Shown piece by piece: positions 25,042 to 34,101 of a DNA stretch of 64,000 bases (position 1 is the stretch's first letter; the number at the start of each line of letters is the position of its first letter). The position numbers were made by a program, and so were the translations under genes. The notes beneath the pieces were generated by a model, which was not told where the DNA came from, made no database searches, and saw only the letters and a program-made list of their open reading frames with translations. Origin of the DNA: Terriglobia bacterium (GTDB lineage Bacteria; Acidobacteriota; Terriglobia; Terriglobales; Acidobacteriaceae); NCBI GenBank assembly GCA_020073665.1, contig JAIQEU010000004.1, forward strand, positions 310,001-374,000. The letters run 5' to 3'.

Positions 25042-26307
25042 ATGAAGACCGTTTCCCTCGAGCAGGAACTCAATCCCGTAGAGTCACAGACCGCGCGGTT
25101 TGACTTGGCGGCACAGAAGCTGAACCTGGACGAGGGCCTATGGAAGGTCCTGCGCTATCCCACTCGCGAGATCATCCTGCACATCCCGGTGGCCTTGGAT
25201 AACGGGCAACTGGAAGTCTTCACCGGTTTCCGGGTGCAGCACTCCATCGCGCGTGGCCCAGCCAAAGGCGGCATTCGCTACGCCCCGGATGTGACGCTCG
25301 ACGAAGTTCGCGCACTCGCTGCCTGGATGACGTGGAAGTGCGCTGTAGTAAACATTCCCTTCGGCGGTGCCAAAGGCGGCGTCATCTGTGATCCGCACAA
25401 GATGTCGATCGGAGAACTGGAGCGCATGACCCGGCGCTACACCGCGGAGCTGATCGATTTCATCGGGCCCGAGAAGGACGTCCCCGCTCCCGACGTGAAC
25501 ACCAACGAGCAAACCATGGCATGGATCATGGACACCTATTCCATGCACATGCGGCAGACGGTGACGGCCGTAGTCACCGGCAAGCCGCTAAATATCGGTG
25601 GATCGCGCGGACGACGCGAGGCCACTGGCCGCGGCATCATGATCGTCGTGGAAGAAGCCATCAAGAAACTAGGCCTGACCCGCGAGTCGTCACGCGTCAT
25701 CGTGCAGGGCTTCGGCAACGTGGGTTCCAACGCCGCGCGCTTGATGTCGGAGCTGGGCTATAAAGTGATTGGCATCCTCGAAGTGGATGGCGGGTTGTAC
25801 AACAAGAATGGCATCGACGTGGAAGCGCTGTGGGAGTTCCGCCAGCGCAACGGCACCATCCACGGGTTCCCGGAAGCGGAGAAAATGGATCCCGCCGAGC
25901 TGCTGCTGACCGAATGCGAGATCCTGATCCCGGCCGCCACCGAAAACCAGATCACCAGCCGCAACGCCGACCGGGTGAAGTGCAAGATCCTGGCGGAGGG
26001 CGCCAACGGTCCCACCACCGCCGCCGCCGACGAAATCCTGGCCGACAAGAAGGTCTTCGTAATTCCCGATATCCTGTGCAACGCCGGTGGCGTCACCACC
26101 TCTTATTTCGAATGGGTACAGGACCGGCAAGGCTACTTCTGGAAGGAGTCGGTGGTCAACGAGCAGTTGGAGCACATCATGAAAACGGCGTTTGAGGATG
26201 TGGTCCGCTACGCCGAGACCCATGGCGTGAACAACCGGATTGCTGCCTACATGCTGGCCATCGACCGGGTAGCCTATACCATCCGCCAACGCGGGATTTA
26301 CGCCTAG
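25042..26307 (+). CDS. Glu/Leu/Phe/Val dehydrogenase, probably glutamate dehydrogenase
   Basis: The ATG at 25042 (GGAG 7 bases before) gives 421 residues, the size of hexameric GDH-I enzymes. [14 protein letters not shown] binds substrate, PFGGAKGGV holds the catalytic Lys (K111), and [13 protein letters not shown] (about 222-234) is the NAD(P) Rossmann motif. It interconverts glutamate and 2-oxoglutarate plus ammonia; a branched-chain amino acid preference cannot be excluded. The preceding 280-base gap shows no clear regulatory motif. The open frame extends 24 codons upstream without similarity. Confidence 0.93.
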   Translation: MKTVSLEQELNPVESQTARFDLAAQKLNLDEGLWKVLRYPTREIILHIPVALDNGQLEVFTGFRVQHSIARGPAKGGIRYAPDVTLDEVRALAAWMTWKCAVVNIPFGGAKGGVICDPHKMSIGELERMTRRYTAELIDFIGPEKDVPAPDVNTNEQTMAWIMDTYSMHMRQTVTAVVTGKPLNIGGSRGRREATGRGIMIVVEEAIKKLGLTRESSRVIVQGFGNVGSNAARLMSELGYKVIGILEVDGGLYNKNGIDVEALWEFRQRNGTIHGFPEAEKMDPAELLLTECEILIPAATENQITSRNADRVKCKILAEGANGPTTAAADEILADKKVFVIPDILCNAGGVTTSYFEWVQDRQGYFWKESVVNEQLEHIMKTAFEDVVRYAETHGVNNRIAAYMLAIDRVAYTIRQRGIYA

Positions 26308-26517
26308 CGCCGGCATCTTGCCGACAATCGCGTCCCATGGCAGTTGACTGCCTCCGCGCTCCGCTGTCATCATGTCAACCCTCGATACAACGAATAAGGG
26401 CGCGCCACACCCTTTTTTCCGCTTGGGCAGCAAAGGGCCACGGTAGCAAGGCGGGCAGTGCGGCCGCCGCTGCCGTCCGCTTGCACCGGCCAACACATTC
26501 TAGAGAGGAATCTAATC

Positions 26518-27249
26518 ATGAGCAGACTGCAGCTGAAGTTGATGACGTGGGCCACGGGGTTATGCCTGCTGATGGCGCTTGCGGTGGGGTCTGCGTTCGC
26601 TAAACCCCAGGCAAGTTCGTCAGACGACCAGACCACTTCGACCAGCAAGAATAAGAAAAAGAAGTCCAAGAAGGATGCGGCTGCTGCCGACGACAAGTCC
26701 GCTGCCGACGCCACATCCACCGAGAAAAAATCATCGAAGAAGTCAAAGAAGGCAGCGACGAGTGCAGAAAGTTCGGGCGCAGCCGGCACGGAGACTTCGG
26801 CCAGTGAAGGCAAGAGCAAGAGCCAAAAGAAGAAGTCCGCCAGCAGTATGGCCGCTCAACCCGCGGCCGCGGATTCTTCTAGCGCGGCGGATGCCTCCTC
26901 CAAGAAGAGCCGCAAGAGCAGGAAGTCCGACATGAGCGCTCCTGCAGCGACTTCGGCCACGCCTGCTCCGGCTTCAAGCCCGGCGCCAGCTTCCGCTCCT
27001 GCGGCTTCCAGCGCGGCTCCGGCCAGCAACCCTGCGCCGGCCAAGAAATCCTCTGCAAAAATGCCCGGTGGCAGCGCGGCTTCGACTCCGGAGATTGCAG
27101 CAGCCCAGGCCAGCGGCAAGGTGTGGGTGAACCTCGACAGCGGCGTCTACCACAAGGGCGGCCGTTGGTACGGCAAGACCAAGAGCGGTAAATTCATGAC
27201 CGAAGATGAGGCCAAGAAGGCCGGTTACAAAGAATCCCAAAAAGACTAA
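26518..27249 (+). CDS. secreted Lys/Ala/Ser-rich protein with C-terminal VWVN...VYH module
   Basis: AGAGGA precedes the ATG at 26518. A signal peptide (about 1-30, ending AVGSAFA) leads into roughly 160 residues of low-complexity K, A, S, T and D, with alternating KKKSKK clusters and then an Ala/Pro stretch. This is reminiscent of histone-H1-like tails. The C-terminal 50 residues form a separate conserved-looking module (VWVNLDSGVYHKGGRWYG, then FMTEDEAKKAGY) that I have seen attached to varied secreted acidobacterial proteins. The gene lies 10 bases before a helix-hairpin-helix gene, so nucleic-acid binding outside the cytoplasm is conceivable. Confidence 0.75.
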   Translation: MSRLQLKLMTWATGLCLLMALAVGSAFAKPQASSSDDQTTSTSKNKKKKSKKDAAAADDKSAADATSTEKKSSKKSKKAATSAESSGAAGTETSASEGKSKSQKKKSASSMAAQPAAADSSSAADASSKKSRKSRKSDMSAPAATSATPAPASSPAPASAPAASSAAPASNPAPAKKSSAKMPGGSAASTPEIAAAQASGKVWVNLDSGVYHKGGRWYGKTKSGKFMTEDEAKKAGYKESQKD

Positions 27250-27258
27250 GGAGCTCCT

Positions 27259-27609
27259 ATGAATCGCAAAACTCTTATCACTCGCACCCTGATTGCACTG
27301 GCCGCCTTGATGTTGTTGAGCGGCCTGAGCCTGGCGCAGGGTACGGCCAGCAGTTCCAAGCCGGCCAAGACTTCGAAGACCATGAAGTCAGACAAGATGG
27401 CAGCCGACGCCAGTAGCGCGGACCTGCTCGACATCAACTCCGCCACCAAGGAACAGCTCGATACCCTGCCGGGAATTGGCGCAGCCTATTCCCAGAAGAT
27501 CATCGATGGCCGGCCTTATGCCAAGAAGACCGACCTGACCCGGAAAAAGATCATTCCGGCAGCGACCTACGCCAAGATCAAGGACAAGATCATCGCCAAG
27601 CAGAAGTAG
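27259..27609 (+). CDS. secreted helix-hairpin-helix (ComEA-like) protein
   Basis: A 116-residue protein with a signal peptide (1-26, ending LSLAQG), a short S/K-rich linker and a ComEA-type helix-hairpin-helix domain. The domain reads [20 protein letters not shown], followed by [14 protein letters not shown]. ComEA proteins bind double-stranded DNA in the periplasm during uptake. AAGGAG lies before the start. Its tight spacing (9 bases) after the Lys-rich secreted gene suggests one operon. The other competence genes are not in the window. Confidence 0.87.
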   Translation: MNRKTLITRTLIALAALMLLSGLSLAQGTASSSKPAKTSKTMKSDKMAADASSADLLDINSATKEQLDTLPGIGAAYSQKIIDGRPYAKKTDLTRKKIIPAATYAKIKDKIIAKQK

Positions 27610-27695
27610 GCTAGCCGATGCTGCGCTGGCGCTGCCGCACTTGGGGTAGCGGCCGGCGTTGATTTCTTTCCACGTCACCCGCAGAGGAGGAAGTT

Positions 27696-28114
27696 ATGGG
27701 GTTATTCGATGACATGGCGGGAAAGGCTGTGAGCAGCGCTTTGGGCAGCAGTTCCAATCCGCTCGCCCACCAACTGCTGCAAATGATCAACGACCACCCG
27801 GGCGGGCTGTCCGGCCTGGTACAGAATTTTCAGCAGAAAGGTCTGGGCGACCTGGTGAACTCCTGGGTAGGCACCGGCCAGAACCTGTCCATCTCTGCCG
27901 ACCAGGTCCACAGCGTGTTGGGTAGCGGCGTAGTGCAGCAGCTTGCGGCCAAGCCGGCATTTCGCCCGACGCCGCAGCCTCTTCGCTTGCGCAACTCCTG
28001 CCCACGCTCGTGGACAAGCTCACTCCAAACGGTCAGCTCCCGCAGCAGGGCAACCTGCTCGAGATGGGGATGGAGTTGCTGAAATCGATGAGCAAGACCG
28101 GAACGAACGGTTAG
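27696..28114 (+). pseudogene. yidB: yidB/DUF937-family gene with a single-base frameshift
   Basis: The N-terminal 85 codons encode a normal YidB start (MGLFDDMAGKAVSSALG, GLGDLVNSWVGTGQNLSISA, VLGSGVVQQLAAK). At about 27951-27956 the family sequence leaves this frame and continues in the +2 frame. It then reads GISPDAAASSLAQLLPTL, VDKLTPNGQLPQQGN and LLEMGMELLKSM and stops at 28112-28114. One missing base after AAG (AAG-(G)CC-GGC) would restore a protein of about 140 residues. As written, translation instead ends at 28082 with an unrelated Arg/Ser-rich tail. It is either a real recent mutation or a sequence error. YidB function is unknown. Confidence 0.8.
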
Positions 28115-28256
28115 CCGATTCTCTCCTACGGGATGTGGGTTCCCTGCCGGGACGGTTTTGGGACCTGTCCCTGCAGAAGCCTTATCTTCCGTTGCTTTCG
28201 CTCTCCGTGGTGGAGGATAATTCATTGTCGCCCGTATTTGCCGGTTTAGGGGCGGC

Positions 28257-28916
28257 GTGCCCACGGTGAATCTGCCCAACTCCATCACGCTGACCCGCAT
28301 CTTCAGCATCCCAGTGCTGATCTGGATCCTGTCGACCAGCCGTTTCGCCGGTGCCAATGGCGAGAAGGAATTGCTGGCATCGGCGTTGTTCATTGCGGCT
28401 TCCATCACCGACGGCATTGATGGCTACTTAGCACGGCGGCGCGGGCAGATCACTACCATGGGCATGCTGCTTGATCCCCTGGCTGACAAACTGCTGATTG
28501 CCGCCGCCTTCGTGACTCTGGTGCAATTCAATCCCGCACTGGTTCCCGCTTGGATGGCCGTGGTCATCATCGGCCGCGAATTTCTGGTAAGTGGACTGCG
28601 TTCGATCGCGGCTTCGGAGGGTTTCACCATCGAGGCCAGCGAACTGGGCAAGTTCAAAATGCTGGTGCAGATTGTTTCAGTGGTGGCCGTTATTCTTGAC
28701 CACCAATGGAAGGAGTGGCCGGTGTATGGCCCGTACTTCTTCCCCGTCGATTGGATTGCACGACTATCCATCTGGTTCATGGTGATTTTGTCGTTGTTGT
28801 CGGCCGGTGACTACTTCATTGCCTTCTGGTCGAAGATTGACCGGCAAGTGGTGAAACGCCGGCGTCGGGCCTTCGTCCTGAGTAGACGGAGGAAGCGCGA
28901 TGTCCCTGCCATCTGA
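28257..28916 (+). CDS. pgsA: CDP-diacylglycerol-glycerol-3-phosphate 3-phosphatidyltransferase
   Basis: A 219-residue integral membrane enzyme of phosphatidylglycerol synthesis. The CDP-alcohol phosphotransferase motif DG-x2-AR-x8-G-x3-D-x3-D is complete in DGIDGYLARRRG then GMLLDPLADK (about residues 53-79). NLPNSITLTRI at the N-terminus is typical of PgsA. The C-terminus ends with an Arg-rich cytoplasmic tail. The start is a GTG. The last 17 bases overlap the following AMMECR1 gene. Confidence 0.93.
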   Translation: MPTVNLPNSITLTRIFSIPVLIWILSTSRFAGANGEKELLASALFIAASITDGIDGYLARRRGQITTMGMLLDPLADKLLIAAAFVTLVQFNPALVPAWMAVVIIGREFLVSGLRSIAASEGFTIEASELGKFKMLVQIVSVVAVILDHQWKEWPVYGPYFFPVDWIARLSIWFMVILSLLSAGDYFIAFWSKIDRQVVKRRRRAFVLSRRRKRDVPAI

Positions 28917-29514
28917 AGAACCGGCTGCTCCCTTGCACTCGGCATCCCAGCCTGCCAGCCCCATGCCCCATGAGTTCTCTGCACCCGAGCGGGAGGTTCT
29001 CCTGCGCCTAGCGCATGAAGCCATCCAGGCGGCTCTTGAATCGCGCGAGATATCCCTGGTGCCCCCGTCGCCTCACTTCGCAGAACGGCGCGGCGCGTTT
29101 ACTACGTTGTACGTGCGCGGCGAACTGCGCGGCTGTGTGGGATACGCTCTACCGGTGACCTCGCTCTATCGCACCGTGGCGGAAACTGCGCGGGCGGCGG
29201 CGTTCGATGATTCCCGCTTCTGGCCCCTGAAAGCGGATGAACTGCCGGAGCTGGAAATCTCGCTCAGCATCCTCTCCCCGCTCCGCCCGATTCGGCAGGA
29301 GGAGGTGGAAATCGGCAAGCATGGGCTGTTGGTAAGCCTCGGCGGTCACCGCGGCCTGCTTTTGCCCCAGGTTCCCGTCGAGCATGGGTGGGACCGCACC
29401 ACTTTTCTGCAACAGACGTGCCGAAAAGCCGGCCTACCTCAAGATGCCTGGCAGCGCGGCGCCACGCTTGAGGCCTTCACCGCTGAGATTTTCGGTGATC
29501 ACGACCGGACATAA
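28900..29514 (+). CDS. amrA: AMMECR1-domain protein (AmmeMemoRadiSam system protein A)
   Basis: A 204-residue AMMECR1-domain protein. The strongly conserved LRGC[IV]G motif is present (ELRGCVGYALP, about 75-85), followed by AAAFDDSRFWPL and LPELEISLSILSPL. In many bacteria and archaea the gene neighbours a Memo-like dioxygenase (AmrB) and a radical-SAM protein (AmrS), but neither is seen here. Its start overlaps pgsA, so the two are probably co-translated. The molecular function of the family is still unclear. Confidence 0.88.
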   Translation: MSLPSEEPAAPLHSASQPASPMPHEFSAPEREVLLRLAHEAIQAALESREISLVPPSPHFAERRGAFTTLYVRGELRGCVGYALPVTSLYRTVAETARAAAFDDSRFWPLKADELPELEISLSILSPLRPIRQEEVEIGKHGLLVSLGGHRGLLLPQVPVEHGWDRTTFLQQTCRKAGLPQDAWQRGATLEAFTAEIFGDHDRT

Positions 29515-29976
29515 TAGGATTCCTGAAGAACCTATATCGATCCTGCTTTGAAAGGGCGCGCCTTTAGGCGCGCCGTTAAATCCTTATATTATTTGTCATT
29601 CCGAAGCGGCTTCGGCCGGTGAGGAATCCTGGTTCCGACCTTTCCCGCATCTGGTCTAGCCGCTTTCACCAGATCAGCCGGCTGGCTGCAAAGCGGACTC
29701 AACGACTCTTGGCCGACCCCAAACACGCCCGATGACCCTGGCATTCAAAATGCAGGCAGCATTGACCGTGCGACCAGCATCCATACCAGTAGCACCTCAG
29801 TAATGTTGGTCGCAGACAGGCGACCTTGTATGTTTGGAAAGGTCTTGGGGAGGATGGAATGGAATTGGCAGTTCTGATCGTAAGTCTGTTGGTCGTCGGA
29901 TCACAGATTCCCGGGAATTCGCACACCATCCTGCGGTGAACGGCCGCCACCTCTTCGCCGTGGAATCGTCCTTTTC
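29515..29976. repeat. 462-base gene-free gap with two palindromic repeat elements
   Basis: A perfect 8-bp hairpin GGCGCGCC-TTTA-GGCGCGCC occupies 29555-29574 and may end pgsA-amrA transcription. About 20 bases on, TTGTCATTCCGAAGCGGCTT continues to GAGGAATCC (29593-29628), a form of the TGTCATTCCGA...GAGGAATC repeat common in several phyla. The remainder, 29633-29976, contains no frame with convincing coding character and nothing else I can name. Confidence 0.6.
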
Positions 29977-31203
29977 CTAGTTCTGTTTCGTGTCACTCGC
30001 TGACCCAGTCTTAGAGCGCGAGAACACCGTGCCATGCGGGTAGGCGTCGCCCTTAAATCCGTGCGGCCAGGACTTGCCATCCATGCTCACGCCGGGCTTC
30101 TCGCTGCCCGCATCGCGAAAGCGTGTGTCAAGCGTCAAGGTCCCCGTTTGAGGATCGAAGGTCAGGATGAACAGTCGGTGCTCCCCATATTCGCCTGAGT
30201 TCAAAACGATGCGGTGACCGTCCTCGTCGGCCGAGATCCAGTGTGGCTTCTGCTTGTCGTCGAACGTGATCCGCGATACCTCGCGGATGTGGCCCAGGTC
30301 GGAAATGTCGTAGGTGACAAGCGCGTGCATCGACGACTGTGTTTGAAGCCAGTAGTGACCCATTCGGAGGGGCACGTCACACTGTTCTCCTTCAAACGTT
30401 TTCAGGTGCCGAACCGAAGGCTGGTCAGTGTCGATGCCCTCCAGTTGGTACAGCCCGCAAGAAAACGTATGAACTAACACCGTCTTTCCATCCGCCAGCA
30501 AGTTCGGCTCACCGGGAAATTTCTGCTCTGATCCCCGCGGCCCGGCTGGTAGCACCAGCGTCCGCAATAGCTTCAGGTCAGAGAGCCGCCACACCTGTAT
30601 CGTGCGACTGTCGCCATCTTTGTCGTGCATAGCCGTGTTCGTGCTGACGATCCGGCCCAGCGCCGGGAGGACGACCATGCTGTACGGGCGAATGAGCTCT
30701 CCTTTGGTCGCCGAATCCATGGCGCTGCTGCTACGGACAAGATGCCCCCGTTCGTCGAACTCAACCAGCCCGCCGCCATCGGACTTTGGCTCGTGCCCGC
30801 CGTGATACTGGAATGTCGCCAGCGCATGGCCGTTGGTTAGCCGCACGTAGGTGTGTGGATGCATGTATCCGTCCAGATCTCCGAACGACGTCGCAAGCGT
30901 AGGGTGGAGCGGATCTCGCAAGTCGAACAGCATGGTGCGCCCGCTCTCAAACGCATTGGCCAGTAGAAACCCGCCCTCCGGCATTTCCAGCTCCGTGTGA
31001 TGAGGCGTGCCGCTGGGGCCAGGGACGGCCACGGACGCTACTACTTGACCGTAGTGTGGAGATTTGGCGTCCGCATCCAGGACCGCGAGGAAATCGCTGC
31101 TCTTCTTGGCGTCGTCGCCCGCCCAGACGAACAGGTAGGAATTGCTTTGGGCGTTTCCAATAGCGGCCCACAGCAGCAGAGCGACGCAGCAGAGATTGCG
31201 CAT
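29977..31203 (-). CDS. secreted selenium-binding-protein/methanethiol-oxidase-like protein
   Basis: A 408-residue protein with a signal peptide (1-18, ending IGNA). The segments YLFVWAGDDAKKSSDFLAV, GTPHHTELEMPEGG, MHPHTYVRLTNGHALATFQ and PHWISADEDGHRIVLN resemble the SBP56/SELENBP1 beta-propeller family. The bacterial member MtoX oxidises methanethiol in the periplasm and is copper-dependent. The paired His residues and GDD segment agree, but the protein is about 50 residues shorter than the usual family member. Catalysis is therefore a guess. It has its own gap on both sides. Confidence 0.7.
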   Translation of the reverse strand: MRNLCCVALLLWAAIGNAQSNSYLFVWAGDDAKKSSDFLAVLDADAKSPHYGQVVASVAVPGPSGTPHHTELEMPEGGFLLANAFESGRTMLFDLRDPLHPTLATSFGDLDGYMHPHTYVRLTNGHALATFQYHGGHEPKSDGGGLVEFDERGHLVRSSSAMDSATKGELIRPYSMVVLPALGRIVSTNTAMHDKDGDSRTIQVWRLSDLKLLRTLVLPAGPRGSEQKFPGEPNLLADGKTVLVHTFSCGLYQLEGIDTDQPSVRHLKTFEGEQCDVPLRMGHYWLQTQSSMHALVTYDISDLGHIREVSRITFDDKQKPHWISADEDGHRIVLNSGEYGEHRLFILTFDPQTGTLTLDTRFRDAGSEKPGVSMDGKSWPHGFKGDAYPHGTVFSRSKTGSASDTKQN

Positions 31204-31290
31204 AGGCTGACATTGTTGACGTGCAGAAAGCTCGTGTCAAATGGAGGTCCGAGACGAGAGGTCAGTCCACTCGGGAAAATTCTGGAGTGC

Positions 31291-31324
31291 AAAAAATCCG
31301 GGGAGGAGCTTGCGCTCCTCCCCG
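31291..31324 (-). terminator. rho-independent terminator
   Basis: A perfect 11-bp stem (31299-31309 with 31314-31324), loop of 4, followed on the minus strand by GGATTTTTT. It lies 31 bases beyond the stop of the upstream secreted-protein gene (31355-32329) and insulates the selenium-binding-like gene from it. Confidence 0.92.
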
Positions 31325-31354
31325 AGTCAGGACCTGCTGCGTTGCGGTTAAGCG

Positions 31355-32329
31355 TTACTGCTGCTGGTCGATCTCGACGTTGTCGCCCACATGGACATCT
31401 TCGAGCGCGAACACCACCATACCCGTCGCCGTCGTGGGTGTAGTGGTAAGAATCACGATTTCTCCCACCGCGCGGCGGGGCATGTTGGCCACGTGGATAG
31501 CGGGCCCCTTGGTGCGGGTCAGAAAGTTGGGCTCGATGGACGGTGGACGTTTCTGGGTGTCCTCCGCCGATGACGCCTTGAACGAGAGCGAATCAGCAGG
31601 ATCGTTCAGGTCAGATTCGTAAGGCCGCACCGCCCGGAAATAGTCGCCGGTTTTGACGCCCTGGGTGGAGCCAACGTTCAAGTAAACCTTGGCGCCCGTT
31701 CCCAACACTGAGTCGAAATCCTTGGCCATCACAATGCGGCCGCCGAGCCGGCTGTTGGCAGGCTCGAAGCGGTCAAAATGCAGTGGCGGATGAAAGCTGA
31801 CCGCGGTCTTCTCGACGAACGGCACCGCGATGTCTCCGGGATTGACGGGATCGCAACTGAATTCAATCTGCGCAATGGCCATTTTGCTGCGCGCGTCGAT
31901 GATCCGCACCCGCCCCATTTCCGCGTAGGGCTGTCCAAAGGACTTCAGCATCTTGTCCTGGCCAGGATACAACTCATACTTGCTGGGGTTCGTCAGCTCT
32001 CGCAAAATGGAGTACTGCTGGCCAGCCTGATAGCCGCTGCCCGCCAGATAAACCATATCGCCGTTGGCGAACTTGGTGGTGTTGGGAGTATTTAGCCCAC
32101 CCGCCACGAAATTGACGTCCGGCAGAAGCTGCTTGGTGACGAAGCCGGCGCAATAAAGGTCAGCGTTGGTAGGGGTCTGTACCCTCTCGATGGGAAAGCT
32201 GGCCGAGGTGGCAACGGTTCCCTGGGGTGCAGCCTGGTCATCCGAACCCGCCATCGGCGTGGAATCGGCTTGCTGTGCATACGAGCTAACCGCCAGCAGC
32301 AACAGCAGAAACAGTCCTGTTTTCTTCAT
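31355..32329 (-). CDS. hypothetical secreted protein, 324 residues
   Basis: The ATG at 32329 has an excellent GGAGG 6 bases upstream. A signal peptide (1-18, KKTGLFLLLLLAVSSYAQ) leads to a mature protein with two visible halves. The first contains ANGDMVYLAGSGYQAGQQYS and IDARSKMAIAQIEF. The second contains VYLNVGSTQGVKTGDYFRAV, then a C-terminal VGEIVILTTTPTTATGMVVF. The repeated V/T-rich strands and 'GVKTGD' pattern resemble beta-barrel anchoring or FlgT-C-like modules, but I cannot name a family. It ends in a strong terminator. Confidence 0.8.
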   Translation of the reverse strand: MKKTGLFLLLLLAVSSYAQQADSTPMAGSDDQAAPQGTVATSASFPIERVQTPTNADLYCAGFVTKQLLPDVNFVAGGLNTPNTTKFANGDMVYLAGSGYQAGQQYSILRELTNPSKYELYPGQDKMLKSFGQPYAEMGRVRIIDARSKMAIAQIEFSCDPVNPGDIAVPFVEKTAVSFHPPLHFDRFEPANSRLGGRIVMAKDFDSVLGTGAKVYLNVGSTQGVKTGDYFRAVRPYESDLNDPADSLSFKASSAEDTQKRPPSIEPNFLTRTKGPAIHVANMPRRAVGEIVILTTTPTTATGMVVFALEDVHVGDNVEIDQQQ

Positions 32330-32544
32330 GTTACCTCCGAGGCGGGCCGGGATCCGGCCATCCCCCGCTAAGTGCAGTAGATACAAAGGCTTTCAGTCGG
32401 ACAGTAACAAGGGGGTAAGGGGCGGTCAAGGTTACGCAAGTGTCAAGCGCCCGTGGTTAAAAAGTTTGCCGGCGAAAATATTGTTAATCCGTTGTTGCAT
32501 CTGCAATTACACGCCTGTAATATCGCGCCGACCCACTCAGTACG

Positions 32545-34101
32545 ATGACTGCTGCCCTCAATAGCTACGTGACCCGTCTGCTGCCGTTGCGGCTGCCCCG
32601 GGTCTGCGTCGCGGTCACCGGCTCCGATGCGACCGATATGGTCGAAAAAGCCGAAGCGTTGATACGTGATAACACGTTTATTGAGTTCAGGTTAGACTAC
32701 CTTCCCCGGCCAACCCTGGCGCTCCCCAAGATCAAGCGTTTCAACGAATACCATCCTCACGTCGTGGCCATTGCGACTTGCCGGCGAGTGGCGAATGGTG
32801 GCAGGTTCCGGGGGTCGGTAGCCTCTCAGCTCGATACCCTTTCCAAGGCTGCCACTGCCGGTTGCCAGTTGGTTGACGTCGAATTGCAGAGCGCCGCACG
32901 CTGCCGCAAGGAACAATTGCAGCGCTTGCGCTCCCGGGCCGCCTTGATCCTTTCCTTCCACGACTTCCGCGCCACCAAGAAGCTGGAAGAGACCCTGGAG
33001 AAAATGCTGGCCTACCCTGCTGATTTCTACAAGATTGTCACCACGGCCACGACCCTGTCGGACAACGTGACCATGATGAAGTTCCTGGAGAAGCAGAGCG
33101 ACAAGCATTCTCTAATCGGCTTGTGCATGGGCGAGCAGGGCATTGCCAGCCGTGTGCTGAGCGTGCGCGCTGGCAGCGTGTTTACGTTCGCCGCGGTGAA
33201 AGAGGATGAAAAGACGGCTCCGGGACAGGTCGCTGCGCAGGAGCTTCGCAGCACCTATCGTATCGACCAGGTGGATGCCGCCACCCGCGTCTACGGAGTG
33301 GCCGGCGATCCGGTGGCCCACTCGTTGTCACCCGCAATCATGAATGCAGCTCTGCGCCGGGAAAACGTGAACGGCGTCTATTTGAGCCTGCACGCCAAGA
33401 CTCTGAAGGATCTGCTGGCCTGTGTGCGTGATATCCCCATTCACGGACTCTCAGTGACCATGCCTTATAAAGAGGCCATCCTCAAACACCTCGACAACAC
33501 CGACTCGCATACCGCGAAGATCGGTGCATGTAACACAGTGGTGCGGGCCCAGGACGGCAAACTTTACGGCTTCAATACCGATTCTGCCGGAGTGGTGCGC
33601 CCCCTGGAACAGCGCATTTCGATCGACCAGGCAAAGATATTGGTATTGGGGGCAGGAGGTGCGGCCCGGGCAGCGGTGTTCGGACTGAAGGAGCGAGGAG
33701 CTGAAGTCTACATTCTGAATCGCAGCGCGGCGCCGGCGCAGAAACTGGCTCGCCGGGCCAAGGCCCGCTCCATCAAGCGTGCCGACCTGAAGAAGATGAC
33801 GTTCGACGCCATCATTAACGCGACTCCGGTGGGCATGGGGAACACCCGGGAGTCTCCCCTGAATGAGAACGAGATCAACGCGAAGTATGTCTTCGACATG
33901 ATCTATGACCCCGCCGAAACCCGCCTGATGAAAATGGCCAAGGCACGCGGGGCCGAAATCATTCCCGGCGTGGAGATGTTCGTCCACCAGGCCGCCCGCC
34001 AGTTCGAGATCTGGACGGGAAAACCAGCCCCGTGGGACGACATGCTCAGGGTCGTGACCAAGGCGCTGCAGGAGCGCAGTGCGGACAGTAGGAAGAAATA
34101 A
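32545..34101 (+). CDS. aroDE: bifunctional 3-dehydroquinate dehydratase / shikimate dehydrogenase
   Basis: A 518-residue fusion of two consecutive shikimate-pathway enzymes. Residues 15-235 are type I dehydroquinase with H139 (SFHDF) and the Schiff-base lysine K163 (ADFYKIVT). Residues 248-505 are shikimate dehydrogenase with GDPVAHSLSP (254-263), the catalytic K309 (SVTMPYKEA), D346 (FNTDSAG) and the NADP motif LGAGGAARAA. The same order is found in plants, chlamydiae and some bacteria. No frameshift or stop separates the halves. The fusion channels dehydroquinate to shikimate in the cytoplasm. Confidence 0.95.
   Translation: MTAALNSYVTRLLPLRLPRVCVAVTGSDATDMVEKAEALIRDNTFIEFRLDYLPRPTLALPKIKRFNEYHPHVVAIATCRRVANGGRFRGSVASQLDTLSKAATAGCQLVDVELQSAARCRKEQLQRLRSRAALILSFHDFRATKKLEETLEKMLAYPADFYKIVTTATTLSDNVTMMKFLEKQSDKHSLIGLCMGEQGIASRVLSVRAGSVFTFAAVKEDEKTAPGQVAAQELRSTYRIDQVDAATRVYGVAGDPVAHSLSPAIMNAALRRENVNGVYLSLHAKTLKDLLACVRDIPIHGLSVTMPYKEAILKHLDNTDSHTAKIGACNTVVRAQDGKLYGFNTDSAGVVRPLEQRISIDQAKILVLGAGGAARAAVFGLKERGAEVYILNRSAAPAQKLARRAKARSIKRADLKKMTFDAIINATPVGMGNTRESPLNENEINAKYVFDMIYDPAETRLMKMAKARGAEIIPGVEMFVHQAARQFEIWTGKPAPWDDMLRVVTKALQERSADSRKK

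Noticed and set aside
29699-29950. Minus-strand open frame of 83 codons in the 29.5-30.0 kb gap
   Set aside because: Cys- and Arg-rich composition, no ribosome-binding site and no hydrophobic or domain pattern; treated as non-coding.
32545-34101. aroDE fusion as an assembly artefact
   Set aside because: Both halves are complete, in one frame with a natural linker, and the same fusion order is known elsewhere.
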